Shown: piece by piece, positions 1 through 15,605 of the stretch
How the letters are laid out: each line of letters begins with the position of its first letter
Numbering within the stretch: position 1 is the first letter of the stretch
Assembly (NCBI RefSeq): GCF_003597395.2
Contig: NC_133782.1
Location: 5,931,697-5,995,696, forward strand
Origin: Chelonoidis abingdonii
Taxonomy: Eukaryota; Chordata; Testudines; Testudinidae
Direction: 5' to 3'
DNA length: 64,000 nt
Notes under the pieces: generated by a model
Told to the model about the DNA's origin: nothing
The model's database searches: none
Seen by the model: only the letters and a program-made list of their open reading frames with translations
Made by a program: the position numbers and the translations under genes

Positions 1-233
1 TTTAAGCTGGGTGGGCAAAGCAGAGGGGCTTTTCACTGAGGTGAGCCCAAGGTGACCCTGGAAAAGCTAGAGAGAGCAGTTTTGAGCCTGGTGTTGGCTA
101 AAAAGGTTTAGGGCTATAAGCTAAGACACTGCTCCTTTGGTTCTTGACTCCTCCTGCATTCGGAGATGCAGGACTTTGGACTATTTCCTTGTAAATAAAC
201 AAGATTGCATCAAAGAAAATGCCAGACTCCATC
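1..233 (+). mobile_element. LTR-like repeat end, truncated by the window edge
   Basis: Its right part (TTGTAAATAAACAAGATTGC at 190) recurs in altered form near 12577, with AATAAA just before the conserved end. This suggests the end of an LTR or retroelement on the plus strand. The left end is outside the window. Another element, at 234-1119, abuts it. Family assignment is inferred. Confidence 0.5.
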
Positions 234-1119
234 TGTCATAAACAGATAGCTAAGGGTTAATGTCTATTTCACCTGCAAAGGGGTAACCAAACACCTGACC
301 AGAGGACCAATCAGGAAACAAGATTTTTCAAATCTCAAGGGAGGGAACTTCTGGGTGTGTGTTTTCTTTCTCTCTTGCCTGTTGCTTCTCGGCTCTGAGA
401 GTGAACTGTCTCTCTCCAAGCTTTCTAATCTTCTGTTTCCAAGTGTAAGTATAAAGGTAGAAAGACAATAGTTTTATATTGTTTTGTAATTTACATGTGT
501 GTAGTTTGCTGGAATGTTTTAAATTGTATATCTTTTGGATAAGGCTGTTTATTCATTTTCTTTTAAAGCAATTGACCCGTGTTAATGTCAACCTTGATAC
601 AGAGACCAGTTTTATGCCTTTTTCTTTCCTTTTTATATAAAGCTTCTTTTTAAAACTTGTGGATTTTCTTTTCTAGCTGAGGCTCAAGGGGATAGAATCT
701 CTGTGCCAGGGTTACGGTCTCTCTCAGGGAAAGACTGGGAGGGGGAAATCTCTGTGTCAGAGTGCAAGCTTACCTTTGCAGGGACTCTGACTGAGGGTGA
801 AAGAAACTGGATCTCTCTGTTTTGCATTTCAAGGAATTGAAATAGTGGGCTCGTCCAGGGCTATCCAGGGAGGGGAAGCCTGGGAGGAAATAAAGAGGAG
901 ACAAGGGGAGGGGGTTATTTCCCTTTGTTGTAGACTCAGGGCATCTGAGTCTTGGGGTCCCCCAGGGAAGGTTTTGGGGAGATCAGAGTGCGCCAGACAC
1001 TGGAATCTGGCTGGTGGCAGTGATATCAAATCTAAGCTGGTAATTAAGCTTGGAGGTTTCATGCTAGCATCTTATGTTCTGAACTCTAAGGTTCAGATCT
1101 GAGTAGGAAAGCTATGATA
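234..1119. mobile_element. Solo-LTR-like element with 5-bp target duplication
   Basis: The element starts TGTCATA and ends TATGATA, an imperfect terminal inversion of the TG...CA type. It is flanked by exact CCATC copies at 229-233 and 1120-1124. An internal TATATAAA lies near 635. There is no coding capacity beyond short chance ORFs. The size (886 bp) and 5-bp duplication fit a solo LTR of a Gypsy- or ERV-type element. It lies in the PTK6 intron left of the 1479 exon. Confidence 0.6.
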
Positions 1120-1478
1120 CCATCAATTTCTGCTTCCAACTGGAACATCTTCACGGCCCTGAAATTTGACTAGCCGCCTAGGTCGAAAAGGGGCAACAGT
1201 ATTAATATTGTCACCTCAAGAGTAACACCAGAGACTAGCTCTGTGAAATGCCCTACTTTAGGATTCCACATCTCTTATCTACGAAGGGGTGTTAGTGGGA
1301 CAATTTCTTCGTCCAAGTATTCTTATTGCTTTAGGATGGACATGAATGCCCGTGTCTCCATTTCTCTTATGTTTCTGCCGGTAGCCTTTTGGACTTGGAA
1401 GAGGTAATTCAATGTAAAGATCTCTATTAAAGTATCTCATTCCTTCCCATTCTCTTTTCTTGCACGGGTCCTTTGCAG
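1120..1478. other. PTK6 intron sequence, no further feature
   Basis: I see only unremarkable intronic sequence ending in a pyrimidine-rich tract and the CTTTGCAG acceptor of the first visible PTK6 exon. Confidence 0.6.
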
Positions 1479-5292
<3,814 letters not shown>

Positions 5293-6700
5293 TAGCTGCA
5301 CCAGGAGCCCTTGTCTTACTGTTTCCTTTCACCTCTTTTTAAGTCTGGCATTTTTGTTATAAAGACCTCTGGGATATGAAACCAATAGCTCTCTGGCTTG
5401 GATATCTGCGGACTTTTCCTAGATCATTTTCTGAAGAATAGGGATTCTGATATACTAAGGATACATGCTTAAAGAACAGCTGTTTCCAGAGAAGATGAAT
5501 CTATTTCAGGAGCAAGGACTCATGTTAGTTGTCATCAATCATTTCACACACAAAAATCTGAAGCAACACAAGAAAAACCATTTGGGGTTGATTCTCTCCT
5601 GATAAGACAATATATTCCTTCTGTCCGCCTTGCAAATTCATTTCGAGACTTCCTGCTCACCAGACCATTGTATAATTACATCTACTCCATAGACGTGATG
5701 GGGTTCTGTAAGACTTAATTTTTGCCGTAATGTTAGAATGTGTAAATGATTAGCAAAATATATGACAATAATCTACATGTCCCGGGGAGCCTTTATCGGA
5801 CTCCACTGTGAGGAATAACAGAATGATCAGCTGTGCAAGACTCCAGGGTCTTGGAAAGGGAGCAATGGAAATCTATTGGGAAAGGTGGGTGGATCAGTAT
5901 ATAGAAAGAACACCTGATTCCATTCAAATTTGTGTGGTAGGGGGCCTGTGCATTGAACTGCAACTTTGGATTCTGTTGCTTTGCTTCAATACAAATTGTT
6001 ATACACTGACTGCTGTGCTAGATGAGGTCACTGAATGCTACCACTGTTCAAAAAGTGCGTCGTCATGATCATTAATGTGTCATTCATTGTGCCTCCAATT
6101 CTGCACCACACATTGGATGCAATCCAGGATATATTTTTAGAATGATGAGTTTTGGCCCCAAATCCATTATGTTCCTTTTCAATCCATCTTTGTTTTTTTA
6201 TTTGCTCCACTCCCCATTCTACAACATAATAACTGTCCCTGTGTTTTAACTATGTCAAATCACCAGCTGGGCAGGAGGGGGGCACGCCATAGTCCCAGCC
6301 CAAAGTCCAGGTAAATGCTTGCCCAAAAAGCTCCCAAGCATCAAACTCAGACTGTGGTGAACCAGCAGAAGAAAAGTTCTGCAACCAGAAATCTTCCACC
6401 AGGAGTGCCCAGCCCTGCTTTCAGTTCTCCAGCTTCTGAAGGTGAGGATTGTCACCCTGAACATCTCAGCTGGCCTGTGCAGGATTCCAAATGCAGACTA
6501 TGGAGAGGAGAATGAACGGTCAAGGTGGAGGATGTTCCACCCTGAATAGTGAAGAGTCAGGGCTAGACTTTCTAGGGCTAGCTAAAATCATGACATTCAG
6601 GTTTATTAGGAAGGTGTGGATATAAGGCATTGGAAGGGATATAAACCCTCATGCCCTAGGGCATAACCCCACCTCTAATTAGTGGTGGTGAGGAGGAAAT
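5293..6700. other. PTK6 3' flank, UTR extent undefined
   Basis: The stretch presumably includes the PTK6 3' UTR but I see no AATAAA or ATTAAA to mark its end. ORFs here are short and unsupported. Confidence 0.4.
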
Positions 6701-6845
6701 ACTTCCCTTGCAGACAAATTATGCAGACACTGCCCATTGCAGGGTACCTTACACACTGAGACAGCTGGTGCTGGCTGCTGTCAGACACAGGATACTGGAC
6801 TAGATGGCTCTTGGACCTGGTCTTGGCTGGCAGTTCCTATGTTCC
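6700..6845 (+). mobile_element. CR1-like LINE 3' end
   Basis: ACACAGGATACTGGACTAGA followed by GCTCTTGGACCTGG and TTCCTATGTTCC matches the 3' end consensus also seen at 35640-35826 (plus) and 49528-49700 (minus) in this window. It is 5' truncated, as is usual for LINE copies. Confidence 0.55.
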
Positions 6846-7264
6846 CATGCAAGGCTAATGGGGAAACTACCATTCCCTGCTTAACGTATAAAGCAATCCG
6901 GGTGAGCTCTGTGAGCAGCACTAAGCATGAAGGGAAAATCATTACAAAGTGAGTGCCCATAGGGAGGGAAGAAGCGGAATTAGGTTGATAAGACGTTGGC
7001 AGGGGAGTCCGCAGAACCAGTTCCAGGCCTTGGTCACCTATGGGAATTAGAATCATCTGGAGTCGAAGTTTATTCCTGGCCTAGCAGGGCTGCCCCTCCT
7101 CAGCAGGAATAAGTGATGTGGGTGAGGTTTGAGTATCACATCCACTGCAATGAGTGCAGAGGCAATCATTAGGGGGTTGCACACTCCATTGCTTCTGTAA
7201 GCCAAGTGCACGGCATCCACCCAGGGTTCCTTCCTTATTCCCCCACCCCTCCCACCAAGATTTG

Positions 7265-8030
7265 TGTGTGCCACCCTCCCATCTCCCTTTATTTCAGGGA
7301 ATAACTGTAACCTACCCCCAGCCCTCCCTCATTCCAGGGGCTCTGTGTGCTCCCTGTTCCCCCCACCCCATATCAGGATCCCCTGCTATCCCCACTTTCA
7401 CCCATTCCCTCTTCTCTCCCATGCCAGGGGTTCTGTGTCCTGCCTATTCCCTTCTACCCCCTGCCAGAGGCTCGGGCGGGGGTGGGGGTGTCCCATGCCA
7501 CCCCTTGAGTCCTGGGGTTCTATGTCCCACCACCCCCCCAACTACCCCAATTCCAGGCGTTCTGCATGCCCCACCATGCTAGAAGGTCTGCATGCCCCAC
7601 CCAACCCTGGGGTTCTGTGTCCCTCCATTCCCTACCTCCCTGCATTTCAGGGCCTCTGTGTGTTCCCCTTTCTCCCAGAGGTTCTATGGGGGTCCCATTT
7701 CTGGGGTTCTGTGTCCCTCCATTCCCTGCCTCCCTGCATTTCAGGGCCTCTGTGTGCTCTCCTTCCTCCCAGAGACTCTATAGGGCCCCCATTCCACCCT
7801 CCCACCCCATTCCTGGGGTTCTGTCTCCCCCCCCATTCTGGAGGCTTTTCATGGGGTCCCTCCATTCCCTGCATGCCTTCAGCTGTATGTCCCCTGGCCC
7901 CATTGCCGTGTCTGCTAGGGGCACACTGTGCCCTCCATTGCCTGCGGCTCTGTGCACCCTTATTCCCTCCTCCTCCTTCTCCCCCACCCCATGTTAATGG
8001 CTCTGTGTGTCTCTCCCATACCCCTCATGG
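7265..8030. repeat. C/T-rich minisatellite-like array
   Basis: The motif GGGGTTCTGTGTCCC and its variants recur many times. The clearest units are two adjacent ~94-bp copies beginning CCCTCCATTCCCTNCCTCCC at 7621 and 7715. The low stop-codon content produces long overlapping open frames (up to 286 codons, 7264-8124) rich in Pro, Cys and Ser that have no domain and should not be taken as genes. Confidence 0.75.
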
Positions 8031-8129
8031 ACCAGGCTTTGGGGAGGCAGCTGGGAGGAGGGTGGAAGGAGCTCCTCGCCTTCTGGCTCCCCTTGCTGGC
8101 CGAGCATCTGACCCACAGCTCTGAGGCAG

Positions 8130-9590
8130 CTCAGCCTAGTGAGCAAGGAGCAGCCAGTTTTTCTGGCTTTGCAATTCTCACCAAAAATCCATCCCATTCA
8201 GCTCACTGACAGAACATTCCTGGAAATTTTGAAATTCATCAGTTGTGGTGTTCAAAAGTGATTGTGTCACATCTGGACAAACCTAGAAATGCTGTCACGT
8301 TACATAAAGAGCTTCTCTGATCTCGGCCAAGCGTCAGAGCTGATTGGCAAATAGTAACTGTTTCACCATCCAGAATGCCACAATACAGTTTAGGCAACAG
8401 CAATGATGGTGAATTGTGGAAATCAGTTGGTTTCCTCTTGTTCCCCTTCCATCCCAGTTGTCTGACACATTATTTGCAAGTTCCAGTTCCAGCTCTTAGT
8501 CCTTACCTTCAACAACCTGGGCCCAGCATACCTAAAAGAGCCTAAAACACCGGAATGGGGACTGTGCTCAAAAACCCTGCTCCTCACGCACGAAGGATCT
8601 TTCTATCACAAAGGTCCAGCTTGTCTGTTCACGAGATGGAGCTTTCCTGAGGGCTCAGATATCACCACCTTCCATGCCACATGCAAGGCATGCGTCTTTG
8701 ACCTGTACGCATGGAGCAGCATGTTCAGATACACAAACAAGTCACCCTACTGAACCACTACTCGGCACACCCAGTTCTCCCCAGGGCGAGATGATACAAA
8801 ACCACCCGGGTACAGATGTGTAGGCATGTTGCTTAATGCCCAACCACCAAGTGCTCAGCTGCTATGGTAGTAAGTGTGGGAGAAGACAAGACACAGAAAA
8901 AGAAGAGAAATCAGTGGACAGAAAACTCACAATTCTTTCTGCCACCAGATGGTGGTAAAAACCTAGAGGCTGCAGACTGCACTGTACAAAGATTGTCTGG
9001 GTGGGGGTGACGAGCTTTGTCTGTCTGGCTCAGGAACAAAGAAATATGTCTGCACAGTCGCTACTATGAAAAAAGGCAACTGTGGTAGTTTGTAATTTGA
9101 GCCACCGGGATCCTGGTGACTGGGGCGGTTCTGGCCGGCCAGCTGGCCTGCTCGTTGGTGGGAGCATTAGTGCTATTCTTGTTTAATATAAACTATATGT
9201 AGGTTGCCAGGCCGGTTTCCCTTGTTTTCTCGGTTGCTGTGCACTCAGGCAAACAGTTCTAATGCATCACATGCTACGCCCTTGTTAGCAAAAAGGAATC
9301 ACCAAGGCAAGCACTGGCGAGGCGAAGTGGAAAAGCAGCGTCGTGAAAGATCTCTCTGAGCATAGCATGGGCTGCAGAGAGTTCAGCTGAGGCCTTTGCA
9401 CACCAGCTGACCCAGAGAACAGTGGGTCAGTTCACAGGGGGATGTCTCTACGAAGTATGAAAGCTTGCACTATGCTAATGGCTGTGGGCCTGTCAGTCTG
9501 GACCTCATTTTCCATTCATTTGTACTGCCAACACTAAGCATTCAAAAACCATGAGCCACCCCCCGCCCCAAAAAATCATGTGATTGACTT
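8130..9590. other. Intergenic, nothing assignable
   Basis: No ORF of interest, RNA gene or bounded repeat was recognised. A short stretch near 8505-8545 (AACAACCTGGGCCCAGCATA) resembles degraded retroelement sequence, but I cannot delimit it. Confidence 0.4.
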
Positions 9591-9599
9591 AAAAATGAT

Positions 9600-10270
9600 T
9601 AGATCTTAAAGCACGGGTGCCAGAATGGTGGGGGAGGGGGAAGCAAGGGTCTATGTCCCTCCTACTTTTGAAAGTGGACAGCCCTGACCCATCCACTTTC
9701 ACCATGGGACAGGCTCTCTGCCCATCCTCTTTCCCCAAGCCTCCCCTCTCTCCCCCCTGCAGCTTCAACCAGGCTGGAAGCTAGAGCCTGGCCCAGGAAA
9801 GAGCAGCTTGGGGAGCCCTGGTAGCTGCAGAGAGCCCTGAACCCTCTACCTGCCCTGGGCAGGAGGTCTGGGGGGGGGATATGGGTCGGGGGCTGCTCTT
9901 GCCCCCCACCTCCCGGCAGGTGGAGGGGGCCCTGGTTAGGGATGCCAACTTTCTAACTGCACAAAACCAAACACTGTTGACCTGTCCCCGGCCCCACCCC
10001 TGCTCACTCCATTCCTCCCTTGCTCCATTGCTCGCTTTCCTCCAAACTTTCACCCTGCTGGGGCAGAGGGCTGGGATGCAGGAGGAGGTGAGGGCTGTGG
10101 CTGGGGCCAAGGATGAGTGGTTTGAGGTGCAGAAGGGGGCTCAGAGCTGTGGCAGTGATTGGGGTGCAGGGGGGATGTGGGCTCCAGGAGGGTGTTTGGG
10201 TGTGGGAGGGGGCTCAGGGCTGGGGCAGGGATGCAGGAGGGGGGGTAAGAGGTGCGGGTTCTGTTAACAG
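9600..10270. repeat. G-rich interspersed repeat
   Basis: Runs such as GGGGGAGGGGGAAG and repeated GGGGCTCAGGGCTG, GGGATGCAGGAGGGG give a low-complexity G-rich tract. Its character is like the reverse complement of the C-rich element at 18030-18620. It is probably a degenerate non-autonomous DNA transposon; ends were not identified. Confidence 0.45.
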
Positions 10271-12060
10271 TAAAGCAGACAAACAATGCAGGCTGGGCAT
10301 ATCAGGGCGTGTTTCTGTGACCACCGGTGGGAATGGAAATACAGTCACTTTAAATGATCGTTTGTGTATTTTTCTTTCAAGGGTTGCTTGTATTTAGTAG
10401 TGTCGGCGTGCTGCGGGTCAGCCAGGCCCCTGCCATGTCATCTAGTCTGAGCTGTGTCTCACAGGCCACCAACAGCACCTGCACACCAAGCCCAACAGTG
10501 AGGGGGAGCCCCTGGAAGGGAAAAGCTAATAAAAGGCATCAATGCACTTTCCTAGCAAATGTGAACTGAGCGAGAGACTAAGCCAGTGAACCAGAGCGTG
10601 AGATTCAGCAAGAGCCCTGTAGAATGCCCCTGCCTTCTCCTTGGGCATTGTTGACACACAGTTTTCATAATCATTGCTGTGACAGGCAGCCTCGGTCCCT
10701 TAGCAACCATTCCCGAGCAAGCGCAGTATCAGAGTGCAAATTTAGAGCCACGGGACTGACTGCGTCCAAGCTGTCCTGAAGGGACCTTTATTTAGAGGGT
10801 TTTTGTTTTTGTGCACTGTGGTTTGGAGAAGGAGGGTTGAGCTGCTGCAGCTGAAAAGCAACAGGTGTACAATGCAGCCTTGCTTCATGGGCGGGGGGGA
10901 GTTTTTATTCTGTGATGATCTGTGGTTTTGGAAAGGAAAGGATCACTGCTCTTCTCCCAGTAGGCTGACCAGACAGCAAGTGTGACAAATCAGGAGGGAG
11001 GATGGGGGGTAATAGGCACCTATATAAGACAGAGCCCCAACTAGTCACCAGATCCCCCTGGCCATTCCACCTGTGCATTTCGAGTGCTGAGAAGTAACAC
11101 TAAACGAGTGTGGCAGCATGGCCGCATCCTCTGCCAGCCAGTCTCCTGATTCTGTTTATGCTGACTGCATTTAGTAGCGGCAGCTGAAGTGCAGAGTCAG
11201 CATCTCTTGGCAGAGAACGGTAGGTGCCAGGGGCATGAGCGGGGGGTAGGGTTCTGAATGGAATGTGTTTATTACGGCTAAATGGAAATATCTACATCTA
11301 GGAACAAAGCACGCAGGCCATGATCACAGGATGGGGGCTCTAGCCTGGGAAGCAGTGATGATGCTGAGAAGGATTTGGGGGGTGTGGCGGGTAATCAGCT
11401 GAATATGAGCTCCCAGTGCGATGCTGTAGCCAAAAGAGCTAATGCGCTCCTGGGATGTACAAACAGGGGGCTCTTGAATAGGAGTCGAGAGGTTATCAGG
11501 CATTATTTGGGGGCAGGTCTCTGGCCTGTGTTACAGAGGAGGTCAGATGCAAGCCTTGCACTAGTCCCTTGTTGGCCTTGCAATCCATGAAGGCCGGACT
11601 CATTAACCCAAAGCCAAGTTAGCCAGCCCAGACACCAAACACAAAGGAGCTCCGTGTTTATTGAGTCCTGGCCCGTGGTTCAGCTTTCAAACCCAAACTG
11701 ACCCAGTAGGATTGTTCCTTGCTGTAGATTGTGCCCCATACATGCAGCAAGAGCGAGGTGTTTCCATCACAATTCCTGACCCTCTGGTGTCTGGGACCCT
11801 ATATGGGGTGTGTGAGTGGGGGGTGGGGGCGGAGGGGGGCAGCAAGCAAGGCAAAGGCCTACCGGTCTAAGCATGCCCATTCTAGAAGCCACACAAGAGA
11901 GGAAGGCATACAAAGCCAGTCCTTCCCCCCCCCCCAGGCCCCACCCGCCCCGATATCAGAAGCACTCATGGTGCAATTCTCTCTGGGAGCAGGACCAGAG
12001 CAGAAGACGTCATGGCATGAACTCCCCTTGCTGAAACTGATATGGGGAAAAGGAGTGCAG
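10271..12060. other. Intergenic, nothing assignable apart from a C homopolymer
   Basis: A C tract of about 14 bases occurs near 11924-11937. Short ORFs on both strands are unsupported. Confidence 0.4.
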
Positions 12061-12062
12061 CT

Positions 12063-12136
12063 CCAGAGGGTAAGATCGATGGGCGAGATCAGACTGGATG
12101 CTCAGAACTGCCCTGTAAAATCTATGATTCTATGCA
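12063..12136 (+). mobile_element. LINE-like 3' tail ending in ATCTATGATTCTATG
   Basis: The stretch ends AATCTATGATTCTATG, the 8-bp microsatellite-like tail typical of CR1 3' ends, preceded by GATCAGACTGGATG. It is a short 5'-truncated copy. Confidence 0.5.
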
Positions 12137-12389
12137 CTCCTAGCTCAGGGTTGTTATGCATCCATCCTTGAAGCTGCCAGACATGCTAGCTGCCTTCCAT
12201 TCTGGCTAGATGAAGGAACATATACGCTTGTTTGTGATAGCTGAAATGATTGAAGCCAGCACCCAAATCACAGCCCAGCATGGCAAGGCTGGAATAGAAG
12301 CTGTGCCATGCAGTCTGAGTTTCCCTGGGGTCGGACTGCAAACTCAGGGGGCTGGTTATTGTTTGGTAGAGTTGTGTGTGTCTGTGTGA

Positions 12390-12640
12390 GTCAGAAGCAA
12401 CCAGAAGGCAAAAACAAGTGAAGCAGTGCATAGCGTGGCCCTGAGACAAAGCCTTGAGAGGGTTTTTTGGGCAGAGTGCTGGCTGAAAAGAGCTTTTGAG
12501 TTGTGAGCAAAGACACTGGTATCTTTTGCCTAATGCCTACTGTGTTCAGGGAAACAGGACTGTCTGAACAATCTTTGTAAATAAACAGGATTGCATCAGT
12601 GAAATACCTGACTCTATCAGCAGTTTCTCCTCCTAATAGA
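12390..12640 (+). mobile_element. LTR-like repeat end, second copy
   Basis: TTGTAAATAAACAGGATTGC at 12577 followed by ATCAGTGAAATACCTGACTC parallels the end of the repeat at 1-233, with the same order of motifs. The left boundary is uncertain. Confidence 0.45.
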
Positions 12641-14670
12641 AACAACCCCTCGCATAGTCACTTGGGCTAAAAAGGGTATATTCCCCACCTTTCAGACGAG
12701 GGACTGGCAGCAGGTAGGAGAGACATGAAATTCATGGCCTATCGCGACATCAGCATAGGAGGGACAATCAACCTCACTGATCCATCCCCTCCATATCAGC
12801 TTCCAGCCCTGAATAGTATATGGTCAACCCGCAGCCAGGTGCTTAAGCTTTAAGCCTTCTTCCTTCCTTTTGTTTTCCTGGTGGTAGTGTGGAGCAGGAG
12901 AGACACTGCCGGGACATTGTGGTGCTAGAGGATAGCGGGCACCAAAGACCCGTCTCTGTCTTACCCACTTGGGTGCTGTATATTAGAATGAAAGGCTCCC
13001 ATGGTGAAGGGGATCAGAGGGCAGATGTTTGCCCTCTTCTCCACTAAAATTATGGGTAAAATTCATCCCATGCAGCACACCCTTCCCTAAAGGCCTGCAT
13101 CCCTTAGCTGCCTAAGCAGGGCCTATGTGGTGTGATGGGACCTCAGCACCAGGGTGGATTTCACCCAGGGGCAGCAGATATTTTGGATTAGTGGGGACAG
13201 CCGTGGTATTGAGGCAAAGCTGCGGACCCAGGCCAAATCCCCGTTTTATAGCTCTCCAAGGTACCTGGCTTGGCACAGTCTGTTATGGGCTTTGTCTTGA
13301 GGGGCCGGCTGGAAGCAGTACAGAAAAGAGGGGCCTGGTTACTCTCTGACCCCAGGAAGAGAAACTTCCTCAGTCAATGTGCCCACGGAGGGTTCAGTGG
13401 TTTTCAGCCTGCGTTTCCCTACCGGCTGGCAGTGTACGCAGGTGCTTGGGAAAAATCGGTTTATATATAAGGTTCTGAAACAATCAACCAGGGCCCTGTC
13501 CCTCCAGCATACAGGCCAGCAACTACTCAACCCTTGAGTGCTTCCACCCCAGACCCATGGACTCTCCTCAGTTATAGGAACCAGCAGCGGCCATTCCAGC
13601 TTGCACAGAGGGATGCTTGGAGTAAAAAATTGTCTGTGATGTTTTGGGGATCCCCCCAGAGCAGTGAGGGGTTTGGTCACCACCTCTCCTGTGACCTTGG
13701 GGTGCCTGAATGCAGCAGATCCCTCACACCAGTGGCCTTCCCACTAGCACAAGGTCTCCTCCTGGCTTCCACCAGGCTAGTTACTCCTCGCAGAGTGACA
13801 TCAACCATCCTTTGAGTCCCGAGTCTCTCCAAATTCATCCTTCCTGAGGTCTTAGCTACCAGACACGCAAACTTTTCCCTTCCAGTTTGTCACCTCACAA
13901 GGTATGAAATCAGCTCACTTTGGCCCCCACACACCACACAGTTTGCACAACAGAGACGTGTTTATTTAGTAGAAAACCCACAGATTCAGAGAGGAAATAA
14001 TACGGGAGAGCAAACAGATACTAGTTACATAGTGAGCAAACATCAAGATGCTGCTTCAGGCTTTACACTGCTCTGTTAGATAAAATCCCTCCTAGTGACC
14101 TGTTCCCTTTGAACAGACCCATAGCCATGGGGGTGGGGGATCCAGCAGCCCCAGACAACCTCCCGCCTTCAAGACTGTCCCTCACGTTTTGGCTGGATTT
14201 AACTTCAAACCCCTTCCACTTTAAAAGAGCATGGCATGTTCCAGCAACCCCATGGCCTGCTGTCCATCTGTCCCAATCTGAGCGGTCCAGGAGAGGTGCC
14301 AGCTATATTCCCCTATGTAAAGGGAATCCCCAGATGGCTGCCTATGATCTGGTTCAAAGATATGGCCTGATGCACTGAAATCCCTCAGGTGACAGTGCAT
14401 TACAGCCCTGTTAGGGGATGCCCCATTGCTCCCAGAGCTGAGGTAAAGCAGCCTGTGAAATTCAAAGACAACAGAGCACAGCGAGGTCCCCAAAACTGCA
14501 GGGGCCCAAGTCCCTCACTTGCTGCACTTGGTCCTAAGGATGGCCCTGGCTGCCCTCTCTGACAATAAAGGGCAGCTGCTCCCTCCAGTGGAGAGATGCA
14601 AAGGGGACACCTGTCTCTCATGCCACATGCAGGTGAGGGGCACACCTGGGGGTCTCCAGATGTGGATGGA
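12641..14670. other. Intergenic, possible degraded LTR material
   Basis: No gene is seen. Around 13945-14100 the sequence (GTGTTTATTTAGTAGAAAAC and following) has the look of antisense retroelement sequence, without definable ends. Confidence 0.35.
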
Positions 14671-15605
14671 TGTGACGGGGCAGACCAGCCCCACATTGAG
14701 ACTGAGAGGGTTAAGCCTTCCCTCCTTGCAGGGGAAGCCCCACCACTGAGGCTCTGTTGGGCATACTCAGCTATAAAAGCTGGCAGAGCTGCTCAGTCAG
14801 GGCTGACTGCCGAGGACGCAGGATGCCCGGCAGAGGCTCCAGCCCAGGAGCCATTGCGGCCGTTACCTGCGAGAACGGAAGAGCCCAAAACCAGGACCAG
14901 AGGCTAGCTGCTGTCAGAACTCCAAGAAGTGCATGGTGCTGAGAAGCCTGGAGATCCTGATATTACATGGACTGCTGCAGCAGAAGAGCCAGTAGGAAGT
15001 GACCTGCGGGGGCGGGGGGGGGGCGGGGTGAGGGAGTGGTACTTCCCACCCCCATGAGGGCAGTGGGTTTTGATGCGATACCCCACTAGTCTGGGGTGGG
15101 CTGTGCTACTTGCTGTTAGGGCCTGGGGTTGGGGCCCAGGGGAGTTGGGTGGGCCCAGCCCCCCACTGGAGGCCTCCACCCTCATGGGATGACCCCCAGG
15201 CTCAGACCTCCAGGCCACTCTATCCTACTGACAAAGGTGGCTGAAGTGACTCTAGCTACTAGTCCACGCTTTCCCATTAGAGGAAGAAATTTAGGGGGAC
15301 TCTGGCCATTAGGCCATACTGCCCTACAGGCATGCTGAATTGACTCTGGTCACTAGGCCATGCTATGCCACTAGAGGAAGAAACTTAGGGGGACCCTGGC
15401 CATTGAGCCACACTGCCCTACAGGCACAATGAATTGACACTGGCCATTAGGTTGTGCTACCCCACATGGGAAGAGACAGTGCATAGGCCCTGGTCAGTGG
15501 GCCACACCATGTGGTCTACCAGAGTGGGCGTAGAAAACAGACTGAGGCATAGATAGGCGGGGTACCTCCTACTCAGGGAGTTGTAGGGGTACAAACCCTG
15601 CCACA
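14671..15605 (+). mobile_element. Solo LTR-like element with internal 94-bp tandem repeats
   Basis: The element begins TGTGACGGGGCAG and ends CCCTGCCACA, a TGTG...CACA pair. Its flanks ATGGA (14666-14670) and ATGGG (15606-15610) may be a 5-bp duplication with one change. A TATAAAA box lies at 14772-14778. Units starting at 15249, 15343 and 15437 repeat with a 94-bp period (about 2.7 copies). There is no coding sequence, so it reads as a solo LTR. Confidence 0.65.

Noticed and set aside
1..1478. Further PTK6 exons (SH2 end, glycine loop, catalytic Lys)
   Set aside because: No matching segment was found; the stretch is LTR repeat and intron.
7264..8124. 286-codon open frame, the longest uninterrupted frame in the window apart from nothing comparable elsewhere
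   Set aside because: It is Pro/Cys/Ser-rich, lies in a tandem C/T-rich array, overlaps equally open frames, and has no domain.
14519..14942. Overlapping 60-100-codon frames around 14.5-14.9 kb
   Set aside because: They overlap the left end of the solo LTR and show no domain.
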